Source: Siderastrea radians (Eukaryota; Cnidaria; Anthozoa; Scleractinia; Rhizangiidae). From it: a stretch of DNA of 64,000 nucleotides. The notes beneath the pieces were generated by a model. It was not told where the DNA came from. It saw only the letters and a list, made by a program, of their open reading frames with translations, and made no database searches. The first letter of the stretch is position 1. Each line of letters starts with the position of its first letter. The position numbers and the translations under genes were made by a program. The stretch lies in the NCBI GenBank assembly GCA_964017195.1, contig OZ024889.1:59915858-59979857 (forward strand), read 5' to 3'. Shown piece after piece: positions 45,701 to 58,230 of this stretch.

Positions 45701-48700
45701 CTTTCAACTTTCCCCACCAAGGTTTGTGTATCGGCGCCATCAAACCATTAGGGAATCCTAAGAAAGAATGCTGAGTTCTCTTATCCTTGTGATACAGTGA
45801 TAGACTAACAACCGATCCTGGCGGGGGCTTAAACCCTTTCACTCTCAGAGTCAGTTATGGAGACATTTAAAGTAGTTCTAACTTTTGAGTCTGTGGATGA
45901 AATCCTATGTTGTGGCCATTCAAATGAAACCTCTTTAGCAGTACTTTCACAAGGAACTATTTATATTTAAGTATTTGACAATAAGAAATTTGGGATTTGT
46001 CTTGAATTCTCATTTTGGGCACTTTTGGGAGTGAAATACTCCTACATGGAGTAACTTTATGCTACAGAAACTGATCTAACCATTAGCCGTGATAGCCACC
46101 TGGCCATTTCAACTCAGACTGAAAGAGCTAAAGAATTTCAAAAATGTTGCCGATGACATTCACACCTGGTCTAGCACCTGGGTGAGATGAGGCAGATCCC
46201 TGAGTTTTTATTCCTGGTCCAATAATTGGCAGAACAGGTGGAAGACCAGAATGAATGGCAGGTCCTGGGCTTCTTTTCAGCGACACTGGTAAAACCTCCC
46301 CCACTGGAATAGGCACTTGTAGCGTTTGCAGTTGTTTAGCTTTGTTTTCTGGTTCTAACAGGTCCACAGACACATCACGCGGGCTTGGGAGAGGTATGGG
46401 AGAAGAACTGCTGTAGGTGACTGAGAGGGTAAAGCAACAACATTTTATTAACAGTCAATTCAAACCTGTATCTGAGCGGGTCATCAGCCATTGACCAAAC
46501 TGATGAGATGTCAGTGTAACATAAATACAAAGTGTTTTTGAAATTAAGGGGGACATCCTTGCATCAATGGCTTGAGTCTGCTGCTTCCTCTTTTTCACTT
46601 CCTTCTACTGAGAGGTAGTTAGGCCTAGCTACAAAAATCTTCTCCAGTGTGTACACATAAATTGACATTACCTGATGTCACAGAGGACACTGTGGATGAT
46701 GTCTTGCTTTCAGAGCCTTTCGTATGGCTTGATGTTGACCCACCGTCTGAAGCCCTGGGGTATGGATGGGCCACGCCCACAGGGAGTGACGGTGGCAGTG
46801 AACCACTATTTTTTTTGGAACTCAAAGTTGGGTGTGGCCTGGAAAGAGTTCTGGCTCCTCCTTTATACTTTTCATAACCCTCTGCTTCTTGGCTGGCAGC
46901 AGATTCGCTTAACCCTAACCCTCCTTTGAATTCAAGACTTGATTTACCCAGTTCCGATACTGATGAAAGCAGCTGTCTGTTAGAGTCAGACTGGTCAAAG
47001 TTCACCTCCTGTTTGATTCCTTTTGTTCCCTCAGCAGGCTGAAATTCGTGCTTCACTATAACAGGTTGAAAAGGATTTGAGGGATTTTTCCTGTCCATTG
47101 TTGAGGAATGCATCTTGGATCCAGCAATTGAAAGTGAGGATGGTGACTGCGAGCTCGAGTCAAATCCTAGTCTTGTAGAAGAAAAATGCTTCGTCATGCT
47201 TCCAGAAAATGAAGCAGCGGAACTTGGGCTTTTTGACCCCATAGAGGCTCTTGCCTTGTCAGGTAAATTTAGATTCCTTTTGAAACCTTCAGGAATTGGA
47301 CTACAAGTTCTAGAGCTACCGGCAGGCACAGCCAAGTCTTTATTAATGATTTTACGATCCTCTTCCAAGCTTGATACTTTTTTGACATTTACATCTGTCC
47401 TTCCTCCACCAAAACTGGAGGGTAATTCACTTTTAAGAGCAGCCTCCAAGTTGGCAGCATTGCGAACTAGTTCTGGATACCGTATTGGGGCTAGATCTGT
47501 AACTCCTTTCTGATCAGCTTGCGATGCCCTAATGCATTTGTCATAATTCTCATCACCATAGTTCCTACACTCAAAGAATTTGTATCTCATTGATGGAGCA
47601 TCACTATTGATTAAAGGTGGTTCAACCGCACTACGTGAAATACTCTTAGAAACAAGATCTTCCATGGAAATACCTCCACTTGTAGGTTTTGCAACCTTGT
47701 TTTCTAAAGATGTTGGTTTTGTTTCCATGTTGTGTTCCAAAGAAACTGATGATTGTGAAGTTGAAGTCTCAGTCTTGGTTGATAACTCAGTCATTTTGCC
47801 CTGAAAATCGGATGAAAATTTACCTCCTGGCTTTAGAAGCCTACTTTCATCTGTGCAATTGCTCTCATTCTTTATATCAAAGTAAAGGCTGCTCCCAAGC
47901 TTAGTTCTTAGTGTATCAGAACTTGATAAAGTCTTGTTTGAGTTTACATTTGGTTTTTGTATCTGTGTAAAACAACGTTCCCTTCCAGCAAAAGGTGTTC
48001 CTTCGGGATTTTTATCTGTGCAAGACTTCTCTTGGCCAGTTGCAGCAGACGAGCTGGGTGCAGTAACCAGGTCTTTGCTGGTGTATTCAGAATCTGCAAC
48101 AAATAGTTATTTTAGAATTTAATTCAAAGTTTTCATTTGTCAAGTGGAGTAGTTATTAAAATTAAGTGTTCTTGGTGAGAAAATGTCTTGATGGCCTGAG
48201 CAGAATTCATCCTTAGAATAACAATGAAATGTTTATCACAGTTACTAGTGTTAGAGGGGCTAGTCTTGGGGATTTCCACATTTTCGGGTCAAAAACTGTG
48301 CTGAAATTGAAACTAAACACCTTTCCTCACACATGGAATGCTCCTAGAGCATCAAGAGGAACATACAGCCGTACATGTAACAACTGATTTTATCAGAGGT
48401 AGAACAAACCATAATTCACGAGTTCTTAGCAATCTTTCCAAGACACTAGGAAAGAATAATTCTTATTGAAAAACAATGTTACAATCCATTTCCATCCTGG
48501 CCATCTGTAGCAAAAAACTTGATGATTGTTTTGGACAACTAGTAGAGTATTTAAACAAAACTGAACCATTATTTTGGTTAACTTTGCTTCCACTAATTAT
48601 GCTTTTTGGCTTGTTAAAGTAATGATAAAAATAAGCGATACACAGTCACATGTAGGTGCAGTCCCTTTACATTGCAAGTAATACAGAGCTACAGTATTAA

Positions 48701-51700
48701 TGACTTCATTGATGACTCTAATTGCATGTATGGGTATTCATGGGATTTGGGCATTCAATCAGCTGAGTTAAGTTGAAGGTGACCATGCAAGTTGAAATCA
48801 CTCCACATTGCATTGCAGTGTCATGCACTAAACTGAACAACTGTCTTTCGTAAAAATCCAATTCCTGGTCTGATGTCAGACCAGGAAGGACACATTGTCC
48901 TGCTAAGCAAGTAAAGTTTTCTCCAGCACTGACTACACTATACATTTAAATGGTGAAGTAGCCTTACCTTGCCCAGGATCAATGTCTTCCTCATTCTCAC
49001 TGATATCTTCGACTTCAATGCCCAGCTGGTTAATAAGCCCTACTCCAGTGTCCACAGCCTGCCGTAAATCCACTGGCTGCACACCAGGAATGCTAAGCTG
49101 ACTGTCAGATTGTTTACCACTGAAACTGTTCTCACCAAGAGCTTTCTCAACATCCTCGACCAGATCAAGGGATTTGGTATCGCCGTTTGCCACACTAAAA
49201 CCACTATCAATAACAGTTTCCCATACCTCTTGACCATTCTGCGTTGACTGTTTTGTTCCAATGTTTCCTGCATCTGCCATTTCCCCTGCCACTACAGCAG
49301 TGCTTGCTGCAGATGCTGGTGTCATTTGAGTTGCAGGGTCACTGGTGTCCTCTGATGAAACCAACTTTTCATTTTGCAAACTTCTTACTGCTGTTTCCAA
49401 CTCCTCAATGTGTTTGAACCCAGACTTAGATTCAGTTTCATTTTTAGCTAGAACGACATTGTCCTGACTGCTATTTTCTTTCCTTATATCATGCTCACAA
49501 GCCTGTTGGCATTTATCTGAAATTTCCACAACAGTTGTTGTAGTGTCTTCCAAGTTGCTGTCTTCCTCACTGGCAAGGAGTGGTGATTTTGACATTTTAG
49601 GTTCCTTGGTAGCCATTGAATCTAATGATGGTTCTGCTGTTTCTTTTTTCTTACTTCCTCTGGGTAACGCATCACCTTTCTTTTCATTCATTGATGCAAT
49701 TGCAGCTGCTAGTGAAGGTGATATGCTTCTTGCTCTGGCACTCACACGTGATGTCCTTCCTTTGAAACCAGGTTTGGTATCAGGCTCTTTGAACTCTTCC
49801 ACAGGAGAGGGACTGGTACTAGCAGATCTCTCATCTGAATGGTTGGACTGGTTTGAAAAGGAGTAAAAAAAACAAAAAATAACTAAATAAAAGTTATAAT
49901 TCAAGTGTTATTAATGTATTTACAGGCACATATGCATTCTCTCATTCAAACATGCAATATGCCACATGTTAGTCCACTTCACACTACATGATGGATGATA
50001 AAAGGACTCGTCTCATGAGCAGAAAATGGACTATCTTAACTTTGTCTTCCTTCTGCTTACATAATTACATGCAATATGTAGCCTGATAGAAACATATTGC
50101 ACTCAAACTTTTGAGTTCTTCCCAGTTCATCAGATTATGTGAAAACAAACTAATATCATCTCCTTCAGCGTTGAGGAACACAAACTTGCACATAATTATC
50201 ACATATTTATTCATTACTGTTCCCTTGGTGCTACAAACCTCTTCTAAGTGTGCATGTGCCTGATGATAGCGCAGTCCATTGATATGTTTGTACTTCTTAT
50301 CACAGCCAGGCTCGGGACACTCAATCAAGGTGGGAGAAGGCTGAGGAGACACTGTTGTCTTCATTGTACAGCTTCGCTTGCCAGGACGAGGCCCGTCATC
50401 ATCATCGTCCATATTCTTTGACCTTCTCTTTCCCATACCTCTGAACCCTGGGGATTTTGGAGGAGGACAGCCTGATGCTCCCCTCTTTCGACCTCGCAGT
50501 TTGTGCTTCAAAGGTGTATCTGCAATTTATGAATAATGATCAACATATAGTTGCAAGAGAAATACCTTTTCTTGTGGCTAGCATCTTTAAAGTACAGCTA
50601 AATCCTACTACAAAATACATGTTCAGTATCACCATTTGGTGAAAATAAACAGTGAATGGAAAGTTCTTTGGTGATGTGTGACACTTGCAACTGTATAAAC
50701 TATAGGATTGATGTTGTAGGATAAAATTAATATACAAAAGTGTCAGAAAAAAAACAACAACAACAACGATGTTTCAGGTACACAACCCTTCTTCGGTGTG
50801 GAAGGAAACTGTTAGAATACGCAATTTGCTGTCAGTGGCAATAGTATTCTGAAATAAGTTAACTTTTCACTTAACATTTAGATGGCTTTTGAAAGTCAAT
50901 ATAACTGAAGGGCTCAGAGCATAACCGTCTCATGTTGAATTTCAGTTGGTTTTAATATTGTGCTCCAAACTGCCTCAATTTGTGCATGGCACTTTCAAAA
51001 ACTTTAGGCAGTGTTCTTTGAATGAACTGAAGGCCTCATGCAAAAATTGAAGTTGTTTGGAGGAAAAATTTGACGTAAGATGGTTATGCTCTCAGCACTT
51101 CAATTATAAACTACTGGGCTACCCTGACACCAGGCAAATTCAAGTTCTAGATAGTTACCTTCTTTAACAATTCCTGTAGGTGATGACATTGAGTTATTTT
51201 TCTGTCTTCTCTTTCCCTTCCCACCTTTCCCACCCATCTTCATCTCATTTTCACCCACATCTGATGCAGGAAACCTGTGGGTGAAGAAAAGTGAATGAGT
51301 GCAACAAAAAATTGAGACATTAAGACTGCAGACTTTTTAGGCCTCAGCTTGTCACATGTCTCTGTGTAGCCCAGGGGTTAAAAGATTGAAGCAGGAGTAC
51401 ATACAGTATACAATGTAATGTTATACCTTGGACTGGCCCATGCATGCCTGGAGCAGTCTATCAAAGAGCCACAGTAGAACTTGTTTCTCCACTTGATGTT
51501 TACAACCAATACCCCTGAGACAAGGATACAAAATTCAAAAAGAGTCAGAATCAAAAACTGTCCTTTACCAACATTTTTTACATAACTACATGTGTATGTT
51601 GTATGTTAAAACGAATTCCATGTCAAAATAATAATAATAATAATTTCAAACTAATTTGACTTGTATTTTCTTTGTTTTATAGTCATTATCATCAAACTGA

Positions 51701-54700
51701 AACAAAGGAAAATACAAATCAAACTAGTTTGAAATCACCTTCAACCTGAAATTCATTTTAACCTACAACATGTATGTACTTAAGGTACACTGTAGATGGC
51801 TTTGACATAAATTATAATAAGCTAAAGTTGTGTGTTCCTGTAGTAATTTGCCTTCTTGACCAATGAGAGACTGACAGGTGTCTACTTGCACTAAGCAGAA
51901 GTAATTTAGATACCAGCTTCAAAGCTACTGCTCAATAGGACCACAACAGTCCAGCAACCCTAAGGAATCGAAACAGAGCCCTATTTTGGCTGCATTACCC
52001 TCCCACCTTAACTCTTTAAGGCCCCAATATTGACAAGCATCTAATTTCTCATTACACGTCTATCACTACTTGATCACACATACAGGTCATGAGAAATCAG
52101 TGCTCAAACTTAATGGTCGTCCACTAGTCCAAAACGAGTAAAAATTGCCCAAAACGAGTAGTTTTTTTGCCACTAGTCCTCTGGACGAGTAAAGTTGCAG
52201 TTCTCCGATAAATAATTACTTCTGTATCATACTAAAAAGGGCTAAAAGCGTCAAAGCAAACGAAGAATTTCGGAAAACGAACATTTTGAAAACGACGAGC
52301 CAGTATTGCCAGGTGTTCTCTTGGCAGGTAAAAGTCTGGGTTCTACTCCGAAATGAAATGCATTGTGGGATACAATATGGCGGCTTTTGTGTTTGCCCAA
52401 CTTGATCGATCTTGATCGCATCTATATTTTCTTTCAAAATACAATTTGTCGAAATGTCCAAACGAAAACAAGTTCAAAGTTCACTGAATACTAATATTAT
52501 ATGGTTGCGTTTAATTATTTGATCATACATGTAGTTTGGCATATAATTACTCGCACACACAAATCACATACATGCGGGAAAAAATGTAGAGAGTGACCAG
52601 TAGCTTTGCTCCTGGGACCAGTAAATTCTAGGCCTACTGGTCCTGTGAAAGACCAGACCTACTGTAAAAGTTAATTTTGAGCACTGGAAATAAAGAAATG
52701 ATCACCATGAATAAGATGTCTTGATGTGTGAGCAAATTCTCCCAACTAGTACAGTGGAGAACAGTGAAGAGAACATGCATGTTGATATTGGGGATTAAAG
52801 GGCTAACAATTTTTTCACAGCCTGCACTTTTACTGTTACATCTGAGCTTTGGCTTTACAGAATTAGTTCTTGAGCATGAATGTTGGAGATCCTGTGAAAA
52901 TCAGTGAAAAAGAAACCACAATTACCTCCAATTTCATGACAGACTATCCCGTGGAGTGTCACAGGCACACCAGGTGCTGCGGGTGTTGAGCCGCTCTCAT
53001 CTCCAGGACACACCGAGTTTGGAATCTTTTCAAGGAGGTCAGCCAATGGAATATTACTACCATCTAATCCTGCCATGAAGCTTTGCAGTCCAGTCTAAAA
53101 GGACAGGTTGATTGGCAACAATAATTAATAATTCTTGGTTATATTCAGGATCATAGCAAGTACATGTAGTGTTGAGCCTTTTTAACAGAGGCATCCTATT
53201 ATAAAGGTGCCCACATTACCACATTGAATTTACAAAAATCTTGGTCTCTTTTGGACCAACCGAACTGTCCCTAAAAGGAGATGTGTCTATATTTTAGAGG
53301 TGTCGATTGGGACAGGTTTGACTGTATTAAAATACTAGTAGTAATCAAAGATTAAGAGAGTGCATTCGATTGGTTGCTTATATCAGACAGCCAACACTTC
53401 CGGTTCCCAAGTTGTCACCAAGGAGATGAAAGCCTTTGAGTCCTTTGCTTTCCCGTAATTGAAAGCATGGCTCTGAGCTCAGGTTTACATTATTGCTTTG
53501 ACTGAGAATTGCTGTGAAATTTTCTGCTGATGACAAAGCCTTGAATATGTGCTGACAATGTGTTTCAGTCAGTAGAACAGCAAGTGCCCAACTCAGCTAT
53601 TGTCCCTTGCCTGGTTAGCCAGCACAAAAGCTCCAAAACATGTCCTAACAAAGGGCCTGAAACTAAATTTCCCGCAATCTTTGATTACCTATTTACAAGA
53701 GCAAAGTCACACGACAAATTTCCTATGACAAATGAAACTGACATGCCAGTTTAATAATCAAAGACATTTGTGGCAAAACAGATGGAGAAAATTCTCTCAT
53801 CTACATGAGCAAATAAGGTTTGCCATAGAAAATTTGCCGGTAAGCATGGGGCTTTGCGCTCTACAATGTCACAGGCAGGCATCTCAATATACAAAAAAAC
53901 TGGAATCAATTCAATTATAAACCGTTTGGTGGTTTGTGCACGACTTTACATCAATTAATTTGACAGTGATATGTTTTTAAAATGACCATCAAGGTATTCA
54001 GATTAACAAGAAAATTTCAACCACTACATAACAACGATTAATTAGTATCAAGAAGCATTTTGATGTCTCTGCTGACAAATTGATTCACTCGCTTAAAATT
54101 CCTCGTGTCAAAAATAACAGAGGCTAGGCCGTCGCGTCTCTCAACAAATGTCCTAACAGAAGTGTCCACTTTCATCCTGCAATTAAATTAATGTTTAGCC
54201 TTCCTATTAGTCTTTATCATCATGACTTGTAACAACAACATGACCAGTTTCTCACTCTGAAAGTTAGCAGAAATCACTCTTAAAATTCTTAAAAGTCGGC
54301 AACAAGGAACAGCAAAATCTCCGTACAAATATACCACTTCCGCCGCTTGTGTTTGTAAGTGGGCTTCAAACTGTGTCTTGTCAACAAACATGAAAGTTTT
54401 CCCGGAAAAGTCTTGTGAAAAGTCTTATGGAAAGCCTTTGTGGTCCTCCGCAGAAGTCGAGAGTCCGTACGAATTCTTCAAGAGTCTGTACGAATAATCG
54501 ATGTTTTCTCAAACGATTTACATCATAGGTGCACCGCATGTGTTTATAAGTGGACTTGAAGCTGTGTCTTGTCGACAAACTCGAAACATTTTCTAAAAAC
54601 TCGAAGAAATTAACAAATTTGCTCTTGAAACACGATCAATATTTGCCCACTCTGGCGACATTGTGTTTACACGCTTAATTGACCGTTTGGGGCCTGGGCG

Positions 54701-56092
54701 TCATGAAAGGGAGGCCAAAATCCATGCCAGTTTCCAGCCAAGCACAGGCCCCTGCAGAAATCTTTGGGAGGGCTAATTTGGCACTGACGATTACAGAAAA
54801 TCTCGAATTTTTCTGCCTGCAAGATTAGGACTGCGTTCTCCTTCGTTGAACACAACAAGTATCTTTTCACCACTGATCCATTTTTTAATCCTTAAAGCAT
54901 CACAATTCTTGATGCTCCCTGACCCCATAAAAATAAAATTACTGTACTCAATAAAAAAATTTGTTATTCCTAATCCCAGGACATCATCCCATGCCTAGTA
55001 TCCCTGATCCCACCCTGCTAATCATTGCTGCCAGTCCACCTTGATACCTGATCCCACCCCTCTGGTCCCTGCATCAGGCTGTGGAAACAAAGAGCACAGT
55101 CAGTTTTCTATTTCTTCGGTAGAATAATAATTATTATTGAAAGATACAATGTGGCTAGTTTATTTAACACAATCTGATGCAAACACCTAGCCAACTCCTG
55201 TCATACTGTATTGCAATGGAACTGCTCTTTATCGACACCTCTACAATACGGACACTTCTCTGTTATGGAGTGTGTGATTGTATACTGTCCAAAAAAGACC
55301 ACAACTCATACATTTAACTGTAAACATTGTATTTAAATTTATGTGGCCACCATGATTAACTGTTAGAAAACTGCACACTACCTCTTGATCATCTGGTTCC
55401 TGCTTAATCTTTGGTCCTGGTTTTGCACTCTTTTCGTTTCCATTTAACGAGAAATCATCATCGTCGTCTTCATTTTTACTTTCCTCATCTTCATCATCAT
55501 CATCATCTTCTCCTTCGTCATCATCATCCTCATCATCCTCGTCATCATCTTCATCTGCATCATCATCCTCATCATCATCATCACTACCGTTATCTTCGCC
55601 ATTTCCATCTGCCCCGGAATTGCCACCATTGCTTGAACTGTTCTCATAATCTCTAGTACTTTTGGAAATTTTTCTTCCACGATTTCGTCCACTACCTTGG
55701 GACTTCTGATTGTACTCCTTGTTATCACTTTTCCTTCTTCCACGACTGACAGTACGTGCTGGCTTTGTCGTCTTATCAGGGATTAAGCACTTGTTGTTCA
55801 TGTTGGAAGCACCCCCTTGGCTAATCCCAACAGTCACTGAACTGTCACTGGATGGCACAGATGCATCTAAGGAACCAGTATGCTCACTGAATACCTTTTC
55901 ACCAGCTTCCAGAGTTTTCAAAGACAAGGATGTATCAACTGTTCCTTCAACTGTATCATCACATTTAACCTGACCACTATCTGATGTAATGTCTTTGTTA
56001 ATGTCACTGTCTTGTGGATCAGCCTTGTCTAACTGTTGTTCAAGATCTCTTGACTGAAGTGTGCCAGGCGTTAGTCCAACTGAAACGGTCAT
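39720..56092 (-). CDS. ZNF609: Zinc-finger protein of the ZNF608/ZNF609 (scribbler/brakeless) family
   Basis: Fourteen coding exons chain in phase: 56092-55382, 53094-52926, 51514-51427, 51274-51159, 50519-50239, 49847-48968, 48093-46672, 46420-46166, 45221-44671, 44147-43765, 43655-43505, 41978-41702 (or -41672), 41307-40735, 39844-39720 (TGA); about 1,993 residues versus 1,411 for human ZNF609. Exon 1 holds a long Asp/Glu tract. Exons 3-4 read [20 protein letters not shown], then [10 protein letters not shown], like the human RNKTYVGTLLDC block. Exon 5 has the single C2H2 finger, [20 protein letters not shown] then QAHAH. The rest is Ser/Pro-rich and disordered, with Gln-rich coil in exon 9 and charged coil in exon 10. 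The family is nuclear and regulates transcription. The exon 12 donor is ambiguous (CAG|GC versus A|GTTGGG, both in phase) and the terminal exon is inferred. The symbol means family; 608 versus 609 cannot be separated. Confidence 0.9.
39919..40070. repeat. Second palindrome, SINE-related loop
   Basis: gctcggaaagaaataagaaa, gatggaatattcag and ttttgtcacgagcgtg are mirrored by cacgctcgtgacaaaa and ctgaatattccatctttctt. The loop (cccgtcgggtagtcagattt) matches the junction between the tRNA-like head and the tail of the SINE at 39392-39530. Confidence 0.85.
42391..43220. mobile_element. 830-bp hAT-like element carrying a minisatellite
   Basis: The ends CAGTGTTCTCC and GGAGAACACTG are perfect inverted repeats. 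TACATG abuts both sides. Subterminal phrases accggtaaa / ggtaacaagtgg / ttaccagttaccgcc recur. 42610-43070 is a degenerate tandem array on tacggagaaacgtcgagaag. No transposase is present. It inserted into a unit of the palindromic satellite. Confidence 0.8.
42610..43070. repeat. Degenerate minisatellite, about 50-bp unit
   Basis: Units at about 42656, 42770, 42818, 42875, 42913, 42955, 43007 and 43048 follow (ta/ca)cggagaaacgt(c/t)gagaagat, then actaa and an acgac-type end. Spacing is irregular (about 40-110 bp), so units have decayed. Confidence 0.6.
51590..51779. repeat. About 190-bp palindromic MITE, same family as window start
   Basis: tgttgtatgttaaaacgaat is mirrored by attcattttaacctacaaca. 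An inner pair (tttcaaactaatttgacttg / caaatcaaactagtttgaaa) surrounds the core atagtcattatc...aaactgaaacaaag found also near position 46-80. It is in the intron between exons 2 and 3 of the zinc-finger gene. Confidence 0.8.
52098..52686. mobile_element. 589-bp hAT-like non-autonomous element
   Basis: CAGTGCTCAAA at the left and TTTTGAGCACTG at the right are inverted. GAAAT directly abuts both ends. Subterminal phrases vary around cactagtcc / aaacgagta at the left and gaccagtag / ctactggtcc at the right. No transposase is visible. Confidence 0.75.
53100..55240. other. Intron between exons 1 and 2 of the zinc-finger gene, repeats only
   Basis: A direct repeat pair lies at about 54345-54400 and 54535-54590 (gtgtttgtaagtgggcttca / gtgtttataagtggacttga, then tgtgtcttgtc and acaaac). 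The minus-strand open frames over it are not supported as exons. The remainder is AT-rich without signal. Confidence 0.5.
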
Positions 56093-56159
56093 TGTTCACA
56101 ATCCTGGGCCAGCAGACTCTTTGTTGTTCCTGGCCAACCACATTCACTGGTTAAAGGTT
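56093..56159 (-). other. 5'UTR part of the first coding exon, zinc-finger gene
   Basis: A minus-strand acceptor (ccatgttttag) ends at 56160, so the exon with the start codon continues 67 bp upstream as 5'UTR. At least one non-coding exon must lie further upstream. I could not place it. Confidence 0.6.
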
Positions 56160-56257
56160 CTAAAACATGGAAGAGAGAGAGAGAGAGATGAAAATTATTC
56201 CTGTTCACCCCTTTTAAGCAATGCATAGTGAATCTCTGCTCTCTGGCTATCCAGAGT

Positions 56258-56871
56258 TATAGTCAAAATACTCAGCGCGTTCTGCTCATTATTTAGGAAT
56301 GATTTCCATTACTCGGGAACGGATTGCATTATTGGAATCAAAATTCCATTTTCAAATTGAAGATTGAAATCATCCAACGGTAGACTCATTCGAAATAACG
56401 AATGTTGATTGGGTTGTTACTTACATAAGCCAAAAGTTCACACGCGAAATAGGAAACCGTTGGCAGCTGTTGGTTTCAATTGGTTTGACATTACAGGGAA
56501 TTTTTCTCAATTTTCAGGAACATTTCTTGTGCATTTACAGCAGACTTGTTTTTAAGAAATTATTCTTCGCGGTTTTATAGCAACAGACTGCCTCTTCGCT
56601 TTTAAAAGTATTTGCGATTAATATTTTGTTGAGCGAACACAAATCAAGTCAGATAGGTCAAGCCGCCAACAGTCTGCTACTTGCACGTGAACATTCGCTT
56701 CGTGTCAATAATAAACCACTCAGCATTCCTTATTTGGAACACGGCTACCATTGTAACATTACAATATTCACTTTGAAAGTGGAATTTTGATTCCAATAGC
56801 GCACTCCGTTCCCGATTAATGAAAGTCATTCCCAGATAATAAGCGGAACGAGCTGAGTATTTTGACTATAA
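56258..56871. repeat. 614-bp fold-back element
   Basis: About 100 bp at each end are inverted: tatagtcaaaatactcagcg, ctcattatttaggaatgatt, tactcgggaacgga and ttggaatcaaaattcca mirror tggaattttgattccaa, tccgttcccgatta and gctgagtattttgactata. TA bases flank both ends. It lies just upstream of the zinc-finger gene's first coding exon, probably in its 5' intron. Confidence 0.85.
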
Positions 56872-57389
56872 TACAAGTCAAGTTCAGTTCAACCTATTGT
56901 AGTTTTCAGAGTAAGATGCTAGCAGGGGAGGATTATGTGCAGGACAAGCCGTTTCAGCCCTTCATTTTGATCGGACATTTTGCAAAACTGCTTTCTTCAT
57001 TTCAGTTGGATTTCTTAGCCAAGACACAACCCATTAAAATACATAATTATTAACAGGTTCTTGCAATGCATTATGGGACAATTTTCACTTCAGCTTTATT
57101 ATCAAGTTGGGGGAGTTATAAGTGGCAAAACAAAAAATACAGCAATGTGACTTAATTACTGTTAATGCTTTTAGTAGCAAACATAGTCAGCTTTAAAACA
57201 ATTTCATGAAGACAAAATCTGTCATTGTTGTCCACTGAAACCACACCTGAGCACATTTTAAAATCAGTCCAACATTTCAGAAATTTGATCGATGTCCGGT
57301 TGTTATTTCCAACACTGTATAACCCAACTTAAATGCAAAATGATATGTTCTCTAAAAAAGCTCACAAACCCATTAAACACAGTCACTCG

Positions 57390-58230
57390 TTGAGTCATCA
57401 GATTGATCAGAATGTACGGTAGATATGTTAGGAACAGGTCAAACTCACTGCTTGACAATACCTAATGCTTTATAACTACCTACTAAACAATCTTTTTCAG
57501 TTATGACTGACATACTGCAGTTTCCCTTTCATCTTTCCATGTTACAATATTTAATGTTTGAAATATTATTCCACGAGCAAACACACACTTAAGTCATCAG
57601 ATTGATCGGACTGTACATACAGTATGTTAAGAACAGGTCAAACTTGTCACTTCAACGCTTGCCCTAATTTTTTTCAAGTTTATAATTGAAGGGCCCGGTG
57701 GAAAAAGGGCGTATGTGACGATTTGAGGTTAAAATCGAAATTGCTCCTATTTAGCTGAACATTGGCACACAGGCTGGTTTTCATGTGAGGAACGCTGTTG
57801 CGCACTTATTTCTTGACCTGAGATCTAAAATTTGAAGAATTAGCATATTACTTTTGTGTGAAAAGTGTTGTTGAACTGAACTCGCTCAAGTGATGCGTGA
57901 AAGATTTCTTTTGTTCTCTGCCCGAACTAAAACAAAGGAATTCAACCTAGAATCCATGGTCTTGTTGTTTTCTTTGTGTCAGTTTTAAGCAAAAGTAATA
58001 CACTAATTCCTCAAATCTTAGATCTCAGGTCAAGAAATAAGTGCACAACAGCGTTTCTCACATGAAAACCAGCCTGTGTGCCAATGTTCAGCTAAATAGG
58101 AGCAATTTCGATTTTAACCTCAAATCGTCACTTACGCCCTTTTTCCACCAGGCCCTTCAATTGACATACTGCACTGGCCTGTTTATCATTCCATGTTACA
58201 ATATTTATTCAATATTATTCCATGTGCACA
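57390..58230. repeat. Diverged tandem duplication, second copy interrupted
   Basis: Unit A (57390-57583) and unit B (from 57590) share gtcatcagattgatc, gaacaggtcaaact, ctgacatactgca and ttccatgttacaatattta. Unit B is split by the fold-back element 57684-58162. Confidence 0.75.
57684..58162. repeat. 479-bp fold-back element, long arms
   Basis: Arms of about 170 bp: aattgaagggcccggtgg, aaaaagggcgta, tgacgatttgaggttaaaat, ttgctcctatttagctgaac and cttatttcttgacctgagat are mirrored exactly or nearly so before the right end ccaggcccttcaatt. The spacer is about 130 bp. No ORF of interest. Confidence 0.9.

Noticed and set aside
45590..45735. Possible third copy of the 17882/31735 SINE family
   Set aside because: Similarity (cgtgttgcgtttcttcctaa, caccaaggtttgtgtatcgg) is too weak to call by eye.
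55411..55743. His-rich and Met-rich ORFs near the acidic tract
   Set aside because: Other-frame readings of the GAT/GAA repeats that encode the Asp/Glu tract of the zinc-finger protein.
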